A stretch of DNA of 64,000 nt from Magnetococcales bacterium (GCA_015232365.1 JADFZU010000004.1:29114-93113), one strand, 5' to 3'. Counted from the first letter of the stretch, positions 1 to 8,065 are shown. The notes: a model not told the origin generated them from the sequence alone. Numbers and translations: made by a program.

Positions 1-1
1 C

Positions 2-706
2 CACGTTGAGGATGTGTTGCAGCGGCGAGTTAATCTGTTTGATAACCTGATTAACTTAACCCTGAACCAATCAGCTCTGGAGCAGGAGGTTTTTCGTCAT
101 GTTGCCAATGTACGTTCAAACATTGGCCGTGGTATGAACCAGGAGAATAGTGGGGGAGTTGATGCTGGCCAAACAGCTCCAACGGCTGTAGAAGCCTCTC
201 CAGGAGCCTCTCCAGAAGCAATAAAAGCTGTACCATCTTTAAATGGGCCATCGCAGCCATCATTAATGGCTAGCGGAATGATGACCAAGCTTGCTGGTCT
301 ACCGGCAATGGCTAAACTTCTGGCTGTTGTTGAGCAATATCCAGAAATTCGCTCTTCGGTAACATATCAGCAGTTGATGGATAAATTGGTAGAGATTGAA
401 AACCGTATCGCCAAACGCCGGGATGAGTATAATGAGGAGGTGAGAATTTACAACACCTTGATCTCCTCTTTTCCATGGTATGTACTGGCAAGGGTTACTG
501 GTTTTGAAAGGTATAATTATTTCCATATTGGTGCTGGGCTGAATTATGGTTTGTTTAAACTACCTGATGTATCTACCCATGTTTTTAAAAGACTTTTGCC
601 GCCTCCATTAGATGCAGTCCAGCCAAAAGAGGCTATAGTAGAAAAACCACCTGTCAGTGATGTTAAACCACCAACTACTGATACTACGAAGATTGAGAAA
701 CAATGA
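2..706 (+). CDS. mamQ: Magnetosome protein MamQ (LemA family), 5' end cut by window
   Basis: The reading frame is open to the left edge, so the N-terminal membrane segment and the true start are missing and 234 residues are visible. The first residues (a VEDVLQRRVNLFDNLIN-like stretch) match the LemA signature in which an amphipathic helix carries QRR-DLIPNL. A low-complexity Ala/Pro/Gly insert follows at about residues 50-85, then a second helical LemA segment containing EIENRIAKRRDEYNEEVR and NTLISSFPWYVLARVTGF, and a Pro/Lys-rich tail. In Magnetospirillum, MamQ is needed to form magnetosome membrane vesicles. The stop codon overlaps the mamB start (ATGA), so the two are probably translationally coupled. 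The Ala/Pro insert and long C-tail are unusual. Family assignment rests on the LemA pattern plus the mamB neighbour. Confidence 0.85.
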   Translation, partial: HVEDVLQRRVNLFDNLINLTLNQSALEQEVFRHVANVRSNIGRGMNQENSGGVDAGQTAPTAVEASPGASPEAIKAVPSLNGPSQPSLMASGMMTKLAGLPAMAKLLAVVEQYPEIRSSVTYQQLMDKLVEIENRIAKRRDEYNEEVRIYNTLISSFPWYVLARVTGFERYNYFHIGAGLNYGLFKLPDVSTHVFKRLLPPPLDAVQPKEAIVEKPPVSDVKPPTTDTTKIEKQ

Positions 707-1581
707 AATACGATCATTGCAAAGCATGTAAAACTGAGGTGACCTGGTACTCTATCTTTGTGAATGTTTTTTTAGTTATATTCAAAGGTGTTTTGGGTGC
801 TTTGAGCGGTAGTGCCGCTCTGGTTGCTGACTCTTTTCACTCTTCGGCTGATGTTATAGCAAGTTCTGTAACAATGATCAGTCTACGCATTTCCGGCAAA
901 CCAGCCGATGAAGATCACGCTTATGGTCATGGTAAAATTCAGTTTATTTCATCAGCTATTGTTGGTTTAATACTTTTGACCGGTGCTATTTTCATCATGA
1001 TTGGTGCAATCAAAAAAGTTGCTAGCGGTTACTATGAGGCTCCAGAGGCCATAGCTCTGCTTGGTGCCGGTGTTTCAATTCTTTGCAACGAATTTATGTT
1101 CCGTTATCAGAGCTGTGTTGCTAATGAGAACAATAGCCCGGCTATCATGGCCAACGCCTGGGATAACCGCTCTGATGCCTACTCATCCATGGCGGTTCTG
1201 GTTGGAATCGCTTTTGCTGTTTTTGGTTTTCCAATTGCTGATGCTTTAGCTGCACTGGGTGTTTCGATAATGGTTATCCGTATCGGCTTGGAGTTGATCA
1301 ACGACTCTATTGATGGTTTGATGGATGCCTCGCCAGAGATGGACGATCTTCAAGGAATCTATCGGGCAACCCGTAAGGTTGCAGGTATTTTGGGCATCTC
1401 CTATATGCGGGCTAGAACCACAGGTGAAGATCTGCATGTTGAGATAAATATTGAGGTTGACGAGACGTTGAAGGTTTATGAGGGTGATTTGATTGTTGAG
1501 GTTCTAAAACAAAAGATTGCTCAGGAGTTGGACCATGTGGGTACTGTTCAGGTATTTTTAACTCCGTTGACAATGAAATAA
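703..1581 (+). CDS. mamB: Magnetosome CDF cation transporter MamB
   Basis: A 292-residue cation diffusion facilitator, the expected length. MamB works with MamM to load iron into the magnetosome and also takes part in forming the vesicle. The N-terminal CKAC motif (residues 6-9) is typical of MamB. Transmembrane segments lie in the first about 200 residues and a cytosolic metal-binding dimer domain makes up the last 85. Candidate transport-site residues are H46-x3-D50 in TM2 and D154-x3-D158 in TM5. The stretch NENNSPAIMANAWDNRSDA is almost the same as in Magnetospirillum MamB as I recall it. The start overlaps the mamQ stop by 4 bases. No separate mamR lies between mamQ and mamB, unlike in Magnetospirillum. 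Confidence 0.95.
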   Translation: MKYDHCKACKTEVTWYSIFVNVFLVIFKGVLGALSGSAALVADSFHSSADVIASSVTMISLRISGKPADEDHAYGHGKIQFISSAIVGLILLTGAIFIMIGAIKKVASGYYEAPEAIALLGAGVSILCNEFMFRYQSCVANENNSPAIMANAWDNRSDAYSSMAVLVGIAFAVFGFPIADALAALGVSIMVIRIGLELINDSIDGLMDASPEMDDLQGIYRATRKVAGILGISYMRARTTGEDLHVEINIEVDETLKVYEGDLIVEVLKQKIAQELDHVGTVQVFLTPLTMK

Positions 1582-1640
1582 TCTGATTTTATTTGATAAT
1601 AAATAACTATAATTAATGAACTTATTTAGGAGAAGTATCA

Positions 1641-1955
1641 ATGCCAGCAACTAATATTCAAGTTGATTTGATTGCAGGGGAGAGCATGAAAATTGTTGGC
1701 CCTGGCACTCTTAGCTTTCAAGCTCCAGGGGCGGCAAAAGCTGCTGCTGGTGGTGTAAAAGGAGGCGGTGGTGCTACTGCCCTTGCAGCAAAGAGCTCTT
1801 CTGCAGCTTCTGGTACCATCTGGACAGGTAAAGGGGTTTCCTTGGGGTTAGGGCTTGGGTTGGGTGTTTGGGGGCCGGTGATTTTGGTTGCAGCTGCAGC
1901 AGGTGGTTATGCTTATTATCGTCACAAACGTTCACAAAGCTGGTGGCCTCTTTAA
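1641..1955 (+). CDS. mms6: Mms6/MamD-family magnetosome membrane protein lacking the acidic tail
   Basis: A 104-residue protein. The N-terminal third contains ESMKIVGPGTLSFQ, the middle is Ala/Gly-rich, and the C-terminal half carries the family hallmark TIWTGKGVSLGLGLGLG (residues 59-75) followed by WGP and a hydrophobic span to about residue 90. Mms6 proteins bind the magnetite surface and shape crystals. Their Gly-Leu repeat supports self-assembly and their acidic C-terminus binds iron. Here the C-terminus is basic and aromatic (RHKRSQSWWPL), so the usual iron-binding tail is absent. The gene sits between mamB and mamS with a good ribosome site (AGGAGAAG, 8 bases before ATG). MamG would be an alternative name. 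The family is secure; the exact member is not. Confidence 0.75.
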   Translation: MPATNIQVDLIAGESMKIVGPGTLSFQAPGAAKAAAGGVKGGGGATALAAKSSSAASGTIWTGKGVSLGLGLGLGVWGPVILVAAAAGGYAYYRHKRSQSWWPL

Positions 1956-2025
1956 GTCATAGAATTGCTTAGAGATGTAACAAGATGTTAGCAATTGCAG
2001 GAGTTGAGCAGATGGGAGATTTAGC

Positions 2026-2625
2026 ATGAAAGTGGAGGAGGTGATTGGGCTGCTCGCCGTAGTATTTATCTTCGGCTTAATCGGAGCGGCAATGCTGCCT
2101 GAGGATATGTGGGAAGACCATTCACGTACACCAGGGATGGGTGGGGTACTCCAGGGCGTTATTGGTATTGCTCCAACTGGTAGTTCATCCAGAGTTGCTA
2201 GTCCGTTGCAAGGGGTTGCTGTTGCTGCTGTAACTCCACAACCCAATACAAACGTTGATCAGAAAGTTCCCCGCACAACAATTGCTCAGCCCGGCTTAAT
2301 CCCTTTCTCTCGTGCTCCATTAGTCCGTTTTGCTGGTACTATTCAGCAAATTACCGAGTTGCAACAACGGGATGGTCAGATACACCTTTGGGTTACTGAT
2401 AATGTTACTGGTAATGAGCATGAAGTATCGGTAGCTCCATCTTGGTATCTGAAATATATGAACTGTACTTTATTGCATGATATGGATATTTCAGGAGTTG
2501 GTTTCCAGTTTGACAAGAAAAAAGGCTCATCAATTATCTACGCTAAGAAAATCAAGATAAAAAATCAACCATGTCACCTTCGTAATGACGAAGGATTTGC
2601 TCTTTGGTCAAATAGATTGCGGTAG
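2026..2625 (+). CDS. mamS: Magnetosome protein MamS
   Basis: 199 residues with one N-terminal membrane anchor (about residues 7-26), a Pro/Thr-rich linker, and a C-terminal soluble domain of about 100 residues containing QIHLWVTDNVTGNEHEVSV and SWYLKYMNCTLLHDMDISG. This is the arrangement I associate with MamS, a magnetosome membrane protein that affects crystal size and order. The position directly before mamT and after mamB supports the call. ATG is preceded by GGGAG at a suitable distance. The role of the soluble domain is unknown. It is longer than Magnetospirillum MamS because of the linker. Confidence 0.75.
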   Translation: MKVEEVIGLLAVVFIFGLIGAAMLPEDMWEDHSRTPGMGGVLQGVIGIAPTGSSSRVASPLQGVAVAAVTPQPNTNVDQKVPRTTIAQPGLIPFSRAPLVRFAGTIQQITELQQRDGQIHLWVTDNVTGNEHEVSVAPSWYLKYMNCTLLHDMDISGVGFQFDKKKGSSIIYAKKIKIKNQPCHLRNDEGFALWSNRLR

Positions 2626-2630
2626 TTAAG

Positions 2631-3143
2631 ATGAATAACCGAAAGCGTATTAAAAAGAAAAAATTTAGTGCCTTCGGTGGTGCAATGGTAGTGCTGTTGG
2701 TGTTGACTGCTGGTTTGGTTGGTAGGGAGAGATTTGGTAACCTGCTGGACAACTGGTTTGAAGGTGATAAAGTTTCCCGGCGAATTCAGGGGCAGGTATT
2801 TGGCTCTATGCCATCACCGACCAGTCCAGCGTTTAACGAGCCGGTCATCAAGATTATAAAGCCAAAGAAAACCCGGAAAATGGTTGTAAAGCATATTCCC
2901 AGGTTAGTTCCTGGCACAAAAATGCCTCATGCGTATTGGGGGCCATGTACCAAGTGTCATCTTATCCGTGGTGGTGCACCTGCTGGTAGTCAGCCTATTA
3001 CTCCGGTAGGCAAGGCATGGGAGAGGGCTTCAGCAACGATTATGAAGGTAGGCCCGCCAATTCTACCTAATACAAAAATAAACCATCCACCTTCTGGCCG
3101 TTGCATCAAGTGCCACGATATTGTTATTGAAGTCCCTATTTAG
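2631..3143 (+). CDS. mamT: Magnetosome magnetochrome protein MamT
   Basis: 170 residues: a basic N-terminus (RKRIKKKK), one membrane anchor (about 15-31), then two c-type haem motifs, CTKCH (106-110) and CIKCH (158-162). Each motif is preceded by the magnetochrome pattern (PGTKMPH, LPNTKINHP). MamT, MamE, MamP and MamX carry these small domains and are thought to tune the Fe(II)/Fe(III) ratio during magnetite growth. The start lies 5 bases after the mamS stop, with a weak ribosome site, suggesting coupling. This appears to be the last gene of the operon, because a repeat fragment and a strong bidirectional terminator follow. The two-haem count agrees with known MamT. Confidence 0.9.
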   Translation: MNNRKRIKKKKFSAFGGAMVVLLVLTAGLVGRERFGNLLDNWFEGDKVSRRIQGQVFGSMPSPTSPAFNEPVIKIIKPKKTRKMVVKHIPRLVPGTKMPHAYWGPCTKCHLIRGGAPAGSQPITPVGKAWERASATIMKVGPPILPNTKINHPPSGRCIKCHDIVIEVPI

Positions 3144-3172
3144 CTATTTTGCAACGGAATAAGCTTTTATCA

Positions 3173-3239
3173 TAGATTCGGCAGTTGGGGTGCTCATTAA
3201 CCTATAAACGGTAGTTAGAAGCACGCGCAATGCCGAATA
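3173..3239. repeat. Fragment of the MITE-like inverted repeat (copy D)
   Basis: The left end reads AGATTCGGCAGTTGGGGTGC and the right end CACGCGCAATGCCGAAT. These are partial inverted copies of each other and match the ends of the fuller repeats at 17212 and 32661. The central part is missing, so this is an internally deleted copy of about 67 bp just after mamT. Confidence 0.6.
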
Positions 3240-3290
3240 TTTGTTTAAAGGTATGATAGGCCATCCAAGTTTTTGCTGTTATTCTCTAAG

Positions 3291-3348
3291 AAAAACAGGC
3301 AAAAAAAAACTCCCCAGATCTCTGGGGAGTTTTTTTTTGCCTGTTTTT
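3291..3348. terminator. Bidirectional terminator between mamT and mamD
   Basis: A perfect 28-base inverted repeat with a 2-base loop. The GC-rich inner stem ACTCCCCAGA/TCTGGGGAGT is flanked by nine A on the left and nine T on the right, followed by an outer AAAAACAGGC/GCCTGTTTTT pair. The A and T tracts give a rho-independent terminator on both strands, which fits the convergent mamT (+) and mamD (-) genes. Confidence 0.95.
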
Positions 3349-3359
3349 GGAATAAGAGA

Positions 3360-4427
3360 TTAGCTCTCTAAAGATAGCTCTTCCATATCTCCAGCTTCAT
3401 CAGAAGGGTTGTTTTTCATGTAGCCATAAACCCCAACACCAAAGGCTGCTGCACCAACTAGAAGAAGTGGACCCCAAGCTCCAAGACCAAGACCAAGACC
3501 CAAGCTTAAACCAGTTCCTTTCCAAATTGTTCCAGTGCTAGCAACTTTGGCAGCTTGTGCAGTTGTTGCAGATTTGCCAGCAACAGCGGCACCTGTTTTT
3601 CCAGCAGCTGCTCCGGTTTTGGCTACAGTGTTTTGGACAGCGATACCGCCATTGCCATTTAGTGCAGCAGGTGTTGCTACAGGGCATGGACCGCCATTGA
3701 AAGCTACAGTTGATGCAACCGCACCTTTAGTTGCCATGCCGCCAGCAGCAGCCGGTTTAAACGCCAACCATTGTGGGCCGGCAACTCCAGAAGCCATTGG
3801 TGCTTTACTGACTACAAAACTTTTTCCAACCATAGATGAAGCTGTCGTGGAGCCTGTTCCTTGAATATTCAAGGCTACGATTTTTTCTCCAGCAGCACCA
3901 GCACCTGATGCAGGCTTCAAAAACATCCAGTTTGATGTTTTAGCACCAGCAACTGCAGGTGGCTTCATTACAGTGAAAGATTTTCCAGCAAATGTTGAGG
4001 AGTCGACAAATTTACGTGCTCCTTCGGCTTTAACCAGTACCATCTGCGAAGTGGTTCCAGCTTTGGTTGTCGCAGCACCTTTGCCGGCAGCGGCAAGAGC
4101 AGCTCCTTTAGCGGCAGCCCCTTTGCCAGAATTTAGAATTAAAAACTTACCAGTGCCACCAACTGTAGCCGGAGATTGACCAACTGTTACAGTTTTGCCT
4201 GCCAGCCCTGATAGTTGTGATATCTGGTTGGTTCCCTCAATTTTGAGAGCGACTGAACTCTGCTTGCCAGTAGCAGCAACAGGGTGGAGAAACAGCCATT
4301 TGGAAAGGCCGGTCTTTCCAGCTGCTGACACGTTGCCAACAGTGTATGTATTGCCTTGAAGGGCAGCCAATTGAGATGTCTGGTTTATCCCGTTTATTTT
4401 AAAAATTGTTGTCTCGGCAGCTGCCAT
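3360..4427 (-). CDS. mamD: MamD-like magnetosome protein with four internal repeats and an Mms6-type C-terminus
   Basis: 355 residues from the ATG that has GGGGAG six bases upstream; an in-frame ATG five codons earlier at 4442 has no ribosome site. Residues about 5-230 hold four related units of 50-70 residues, each with a pattern like LxIxGTxQxxxLxGKxxTV followed by WLxLKPA, with Ala/Gly/Lys spacers. The C-terminus has TIWKGTGLSLGLGLGLG, then WGP, a hydrophobic span and an acidic end (DEAGDMEELSLES). MamD is a magnetite-surface protein. The acidic tail is what Mms6 normally carries, so this gene may combine MamD and Mms6 roles. It points toward mamT and shares its terminator. Confidence 0.85.
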   Translation of the reverse strand: MAAAETTIFKINGINQTSQLAALQGNTYTVGNVSAAGKTGLSKWLFLHPVAATGKQSSVALKIEGTNQISQLSGLAGKTVTVGQSPATVGGTGKFLILNSGKGAAAKGAALAAAGKGAATTKAGTTSQMVLVKAEGARKFVDSSTFAGKSFTVMKPPAVAGAKTSNWMFLKPASGAGAAGEKIVALNIQGTGSTTASSMVGKSFVVSKAPMASGVAGPQWLAFKPAAAGGMATKGAVASTVAFNGGPCPVATPAALNGNGGIAVQNTVAKTGAAAGKTGAAVAGKSATTAQAAKVASTGTIWKGTGLSLGLGLGLGAWGPLLLVGAAAFGVGVYGYMKNNPSDEAGDMEELSLES

Positions 4428-4688
4428 TAGAGTGCTCCCCATCTTAATAGTGAGTTAATTGCTATATTTAGTGATTCTTTAACATATAAATTATTGTGCT
4501 GGACGTAAATAACAATCATTCTTAACTAGGTGTTATTCTACTAATTTTCAGCATACTAATACATTAATATGAAGATTGCAAAAAAAACTATTATATAGTA
4601 GGATTATTTAGTATTAATTATTTCCCTAGAGTTTGTTAGCTAGTTTTTTCAACCTTCTCATCATCTGATTTTTTCAATAGGATTTTAT

Positions 4689-5276
4689 ATGCTTCCTCTT
4701 TTAATTCCAGCAGGTATCTCCGCAGTCCTTGGTGTTGTTGTTGGTCGTAAGGTAGCCGAGATTGCAAGGGAAGACCGTTTGCAAAAAGGTTATGCCAAAG
4801 CATTTAATAAACCTGTCACCGTAGAAATAGTTAAAGAGTATATAGTTAGTGATGAGAGTCTAATCCTGGCTACGGAAGATGTGCCTTTAGATAATCAATA
4901 TGGAAATCAAGATCTCAGTAGCGAACATGAATTTATCAGGACGGCAACAATATCGTTGGAGATTGCTAAAAACCGGGAGGTTGGTTCAGCTCTGAATTCT
5001 GGTTTTTTCAAGGCATTTGAGACCAAGATAGCTGATGAGCTATCTAAGAGTTTGGGAACCAAAATCGGTAGCCAGATAACCAGAAGAGTACGCCTGAAAT
5101 TTTCTGTGGGGCCGCAAAAATCCGCTAAGTATAGAATTATCTGGAAACAGGAGTCCCGGCGTGGTCTGTTTGAGATATTGGTGAGCAATAAAAAGAGGTA
5201 TAAAATACCATATATGGTGAACTATGGTCTAAGTCACTCTGTGGAGAGCATTTCTGATGAGGCTTTCTCTACTTGA
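4689..5276 (+). CDS. Uncharacterised membrane-anchored protein in the magnetosome region
   Basis: 195 residues, not recognised. Residues 1-19 form a Gly-containing hydrophobic segment (LLIPAGISAVLGVVVGRKV) like a small single-pass anchor. The remainder is soluble and mixed alpha/beta, with a helical stretch GFFKAFETKIADELSKSLG around 105-123 and a basic C-terminal third (RRVRLKFSVGPQKS, KKRYKIPY). The start has AGGA six bases upstream. It diverges from mamD across a 260-base AT-rich gap and converges on the next small gene. The location suggests a link with magnetosomes, but no function can be given. Confidence 0.6.
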   Translation: MLPLLIPAGISAVLGVVVGRKVAEIAREDRLQKGYAKAFNKPVTVEIVKEYIVSDESLILATEDVPLDNQYGNQDLSSEHEFIRTATISLEIAKNREVGSALNSGFFKAFETKIADELSKSLGTKIGSQITRRVRLKFSVGPQKSAKYRIIWKQESRRGLFEILVSNKKRYKIPYMVNYGLSHSVESISDEAFST

Positions 5277-5344
5277 CCCTGTGAAGAGGTTGATAGGGGG
5301 CAGATAAAAAAGGTTTAATTGGCAAGTTTACAGTTTCTTCTATT

Positions 5345-5656
5345 CTATTGGCATTCGCCACTATCTACTTTTTTAATCCACTGCTTGACCAGTAGCAGTG
5401 CACCAGCAGATAAAATTACAAAACCAAATATAGGTCCTAGAGCAGGAATGGTGGCACCTAGTTTTACAGCAGTCAGGGAGCCAACTTGACCTATGCCAGA
5501 TGTTGAGCCACCTAACTTTGAAATAGTTACTGATTTTGCAACATTCAGCTTGACGTAACCTGGGCCACTTAAAACCAAGGATTGATCTGCTGCCAGTTCG
5601 CTTACTATTTTTGTCTTCAATTTTTTCTCCAATTCAGTTCTTAATGCGTGAACCAA
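5345..5656 (-). CDS. Small hydrophobic-tailed protein, magnetosome region, unknown family
   Basis: 103 residues from a TTG start. The N-terminus is a charged helix (RTELEKKLKTKIVSEL), then VLSGPGYVKLNV, a Gly/Ser linker, and a C-terminal membrane span (about 70-92, IPALGPIFGFVILSAGALLL) with a short charged tail. The SGPGYVKL motif followed by a Gly-rich linker and a single C-terminal span resembles the plan of the Mms6-like protein at 1641 (VGPGTLSF), but there is no GLGLGLG repeat. The start is uncertain: the AAGAGG ribosome-like site lies 15 bases before TTG but only 5-6 bases before an in-frame ATT at 5665, which would be a rare start codon. Confidence 0.55.
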   Translation of the reverse strand: MVHALRTELEKKLKTKIVSELAADQSLVLSGPGYVKLNVAKSVTISKLGGSTSGIGQVGSLTAVKLGATIPALGPIFGFVILSAGALLLVKQWIKKVDSGECQ

Positions 5657-6053
5657 TCCTTTAATAGTACACCTCTTATAGATTGATTAATAGTTAATTT
5701 CTTGCAAATTTAAATAAAATTTATTTCAAATTTTATAGTCATGATTCTAAATCTGTGACTTCTTAACGAAACATAGGCAAGCATATGTTGCACTATTATG
5801 TAAGTTTAAGCTGACGAATCCAGGTTAAACTATTATCAAAAGTCACTTATTCCGGTAAGAAAATTAATTTTGCCATTAAGTTTTTCTGTCACGTTTCGGC
5901 ATATTTGTTGCGTTGGTATTAAGCTTATCAATTTTATAAATAAAAATTTTAAATGTTTGAAGCCATTATCCATTAGTCAAAGAGTAGTAGATTGAATAGT
6001 GATGGTTGTGAGCATTGTTATAACAGAAATGTGGAAGAGAGTTTTTTTCTAGT
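5657..6053. other. AT-rich intergenic region with a degenerate repeat half
   Basis: No gene is seen in these about 400 bases. Positions 5784-5826 (TTGCACTATTATG ... GCTGACGAATCCAGG) resemble the right half of the MITE-like repeat. The rest is AT-rich and probably holds promoters for the leftward gene at 5345 and the rightward gene at 6054. Confidence 0.4.
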
Positions 6054-7502
6054 ATGAGCAACTCTATAGAAAAGAAATTGTATTTAATGGTGCTGTTTTC
6101 ACTGTTGCTATTTTTTATTGCTCCAGTTCAAACTGTTTTGGCAGGAGAGGGGGTGGTTGAGTTGATAACCGACCCGCCAGGGGCTGCTGTATATGTTGAT
6201 GGGCAGTTAAAGGCCAAAGCTACCCCGGTAAAGGTTCGCCTGCCTTCAGGGTTACGGCGATTCGAGTTGCGTAAGAGTGGTTATCGTAAGCTTGATTTTA
6301 GCCTCTTTCTATCTGGTGGTGTCACTCTTAGCAAATCTATGTTTTTAATTCCTGCTGGAGTTATTGAGTCTGGTGAAGATGGGCCTGTGCTGGATTTTTT
6401 AAAAATAAAAGCTCCTATTCGAGATAGCTTTGAAACCGATAAGGAGTATAACGATAGGGTTGTTATCTCAAAACAGTACCGCCTTGAAAAGCTGCATAGG
6501 TTTAACAGAATGGCTGGAAACCCAATTTTTTCTGCTGGTAAGGTGTCGCTGTTAAAAGAAAAATATGATATCGGCTCTGGCCGTTTTCCAGTCAATTTTG
6601 AGCCGCGCAAGTGGTCTTTAAAAGTTTTAAAGTTCAAAAAAAGTTTTTTGTTTGTAAATCGTAATATGGCTAGAAAGCTTTTTAGTGCCGGTGATGAGCA
6701 TCCTGTCTATATTTCTTTTGCAGATAACGGCAATGTTAAAGATGCTTTTGTTATTTCTGGCACCGAAAAACTTTATCTTATGGGGGTTGGTCGTTTTAAA
6801 CAGTTGTTACCTGATATGGGTTTTGTGGCAATCCAAGGTAGTTGTTTTACTATGGGTAGTGTTCGTGGTGCAAAAAATGAAAAGCCTGAGCATGAGGTCT
6901 GTGTCGACCCTTATTGGATAGGTAAATATGAGGTGACCCAGGGGGAGTGGATGAAAATAATGGGTAAAAACCCTTCACGTTTCCGTCGTGGAAAAAACCA
7001 TCCTGTTGAAAGGGTTACCTGGAATGATGCACAGAAGTTTATCAAAAAATTGAATGCAAAAGGTGGTGTAAAATATCGTCTGCCTACCGAAGCTGAGTGG
7101 GAATATGCTAATCAGGGCGGTCAAGGTGGTCTATACCCTTGGGGAGATAAAAAGCCGGTCTGTCAGCGGAAAGTAAATAATGGTGCAAAGTTTGATGATG
7201 ATAGAGTGTGCAATGATACCGGAACCAATTATGTAGGCCGTTATGCTGCCAATTTATTTGCACTACATGATATGGCTGGCAATGTACGTGAGTGGGTGCA
7301 GGATTACTATGGCAGTGATTATTACAAAAAGAGTAAGGGGTTGAAAAATCCAACAGGGCCGGCTGCTGGAAAATTCAGGGTTATGCGTGGAGGAAGCTGG
7401 TCTGAGCCTGGAAGTAAGTTGCGGTCTACTTTAAGATCTTTTGCTGGTCCAGATTTCAAAGCAGATAATCTGGGTTTTCGACTGGTAATGTCTCCACAAT
7501 AA
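6054..7502 (+). CDS. PEGA domain plus formylglycine-generating-enzyme-like (SUMF1) domain protein, exported
   Basis: 482 residues. A signal peptide or anchor spans about 9-30 (LYLMVLFSLLLFFIAPVQTV). A PEGA domain follows at about 34-80 (DPPGAAVYVDGQLKAKATP). A linker of about 170 residues has no match. Residues about 258-480 are an FGE-sulfatase (SUMF1) fold: FVAIQGSCFTMGS, WIGKYEVTQGEWMK, RLPTEAEWEYA, LHDMAGNVREW and FRVMRGGSW. The catalytic cysteine pair of true sulfatase-activating enzymes, expected near RSTLRSFAG, is absent, so this is more likely a binding or structural version. A second small PEGA protein follows. Such proteins usually act in the cell envelope. Confidence 0.8.
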   Translation: MSNSIEKKLYLMVLFSLLLFFIAPVQTVLAGEGVVELITDPPGAAVYVDGQLKAKATPVKVRLPSGLRRFELRKSGYRKLDFSLFLSGGVTLSKSMFLIPAGVIESGEDGPVLDFLKIKAPIRDSFETDKEYNDRVVISKQYRLEKLHRFNRMAGNPIFSAGKVSLLKEKYDIGSGRFPVNFEPRKWSLKVLKFKKSFLFVNRNMARKLFSAGDEHPVYISFADNGNVKDAFVISGTEKLYLMGVGRFKQLLPDMGFVAIQGSCFTMGSVRGAKNEKPEHEVCVDPYWIGKYEVTQGEWMKIMGKNPSRFRRGKNHPVERVTWNDAQKFIKKLNAKGGVKYRLPTEAEWEYANQGGQGGLYPWGDKKPVCQRKVNNGAKFDDDRVCNDTGTNYVGRYAANLFALHDMAGNVREWVQDYYGSDYYKKSKGLKNPTGPAAGKFRVMRGGSWSEPGSKLRSTLRSFAGPDFKADNLGFRLVMSPQ

Positions 7503-7617
7503 TTTTTTAACAGAGTTGAGAATTGCTATCAAAAAGAAAATAAGTTAGATTCTTTATCTATATTTATTATTATGATCTGTTTTGGTGTGTGTTATTTTAT
7601 AAATATAACAGGGTGTT

Positions 7618-7920
7618 GTGATGTTTAGGTTTTTTGTTGTAGCGGTTTTTATGTTTGGTTTGCTCTCTTCAGGGCTATCTTTTGCAATGGGTGAGGCGAC
7701 AAACGGTTCATTGTTGGTAAAAGTCATCCCTCGTGGAGCTGAGGTAGTGATTAATGATAGGGTTGTTGGAAAAGCTCCTCTACTATTGACAAAAGTTCCA
7801 AAAGGCAAGGTATGGGTTCAGGCCAGATTAAACGGTTACAGAACCTGGGGTAAGAGTGTTGATATAAGTGAATCAGAGAAGAATACTGTCACTCTGATTC
7901 TAGCTAGATCATTGAAATAA
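7618..7920 (+). CDS. Small secreted PEGA-domain protein
   Basis: 100 residues with a signal peptide (about 1-23, ending near LSFA) and one PEGA domain (SLLVKVIPRGAEVVINDRVV, then GKAPLLLTKVPKG). PEGA domains are beta-rich envelope modules of unclear role. It follows the PEGA-SUMF1 gene by 115 bases on the same strand and its domain resembles the one there, so the pair may come from one ancestral unit. There is no enzymatic motif. Confidence 0.7.
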   Translation: MMFRFFVVAVFMFGLLSSGLSFAMGEATNGSLLVKVIPRGAEVVINDRVVGKAPLLLTKVPKGKVWVQARLNGYRTWGKSVDISESEKNTVTLILARSLK

Positions 7921-8065
7921 AGGTTGGTAAAATTTTGCAAACAGGCTGCTTTTGCAGATATTTTGTTAATTATTGTAAATATCTCTAACCTGATTGACCA
8001 ATAAAGTTTTCCCAGTTATAGTTAAATGTCAATTTTCTTTTAATTTTTTCTACATTCTCGGCAAC

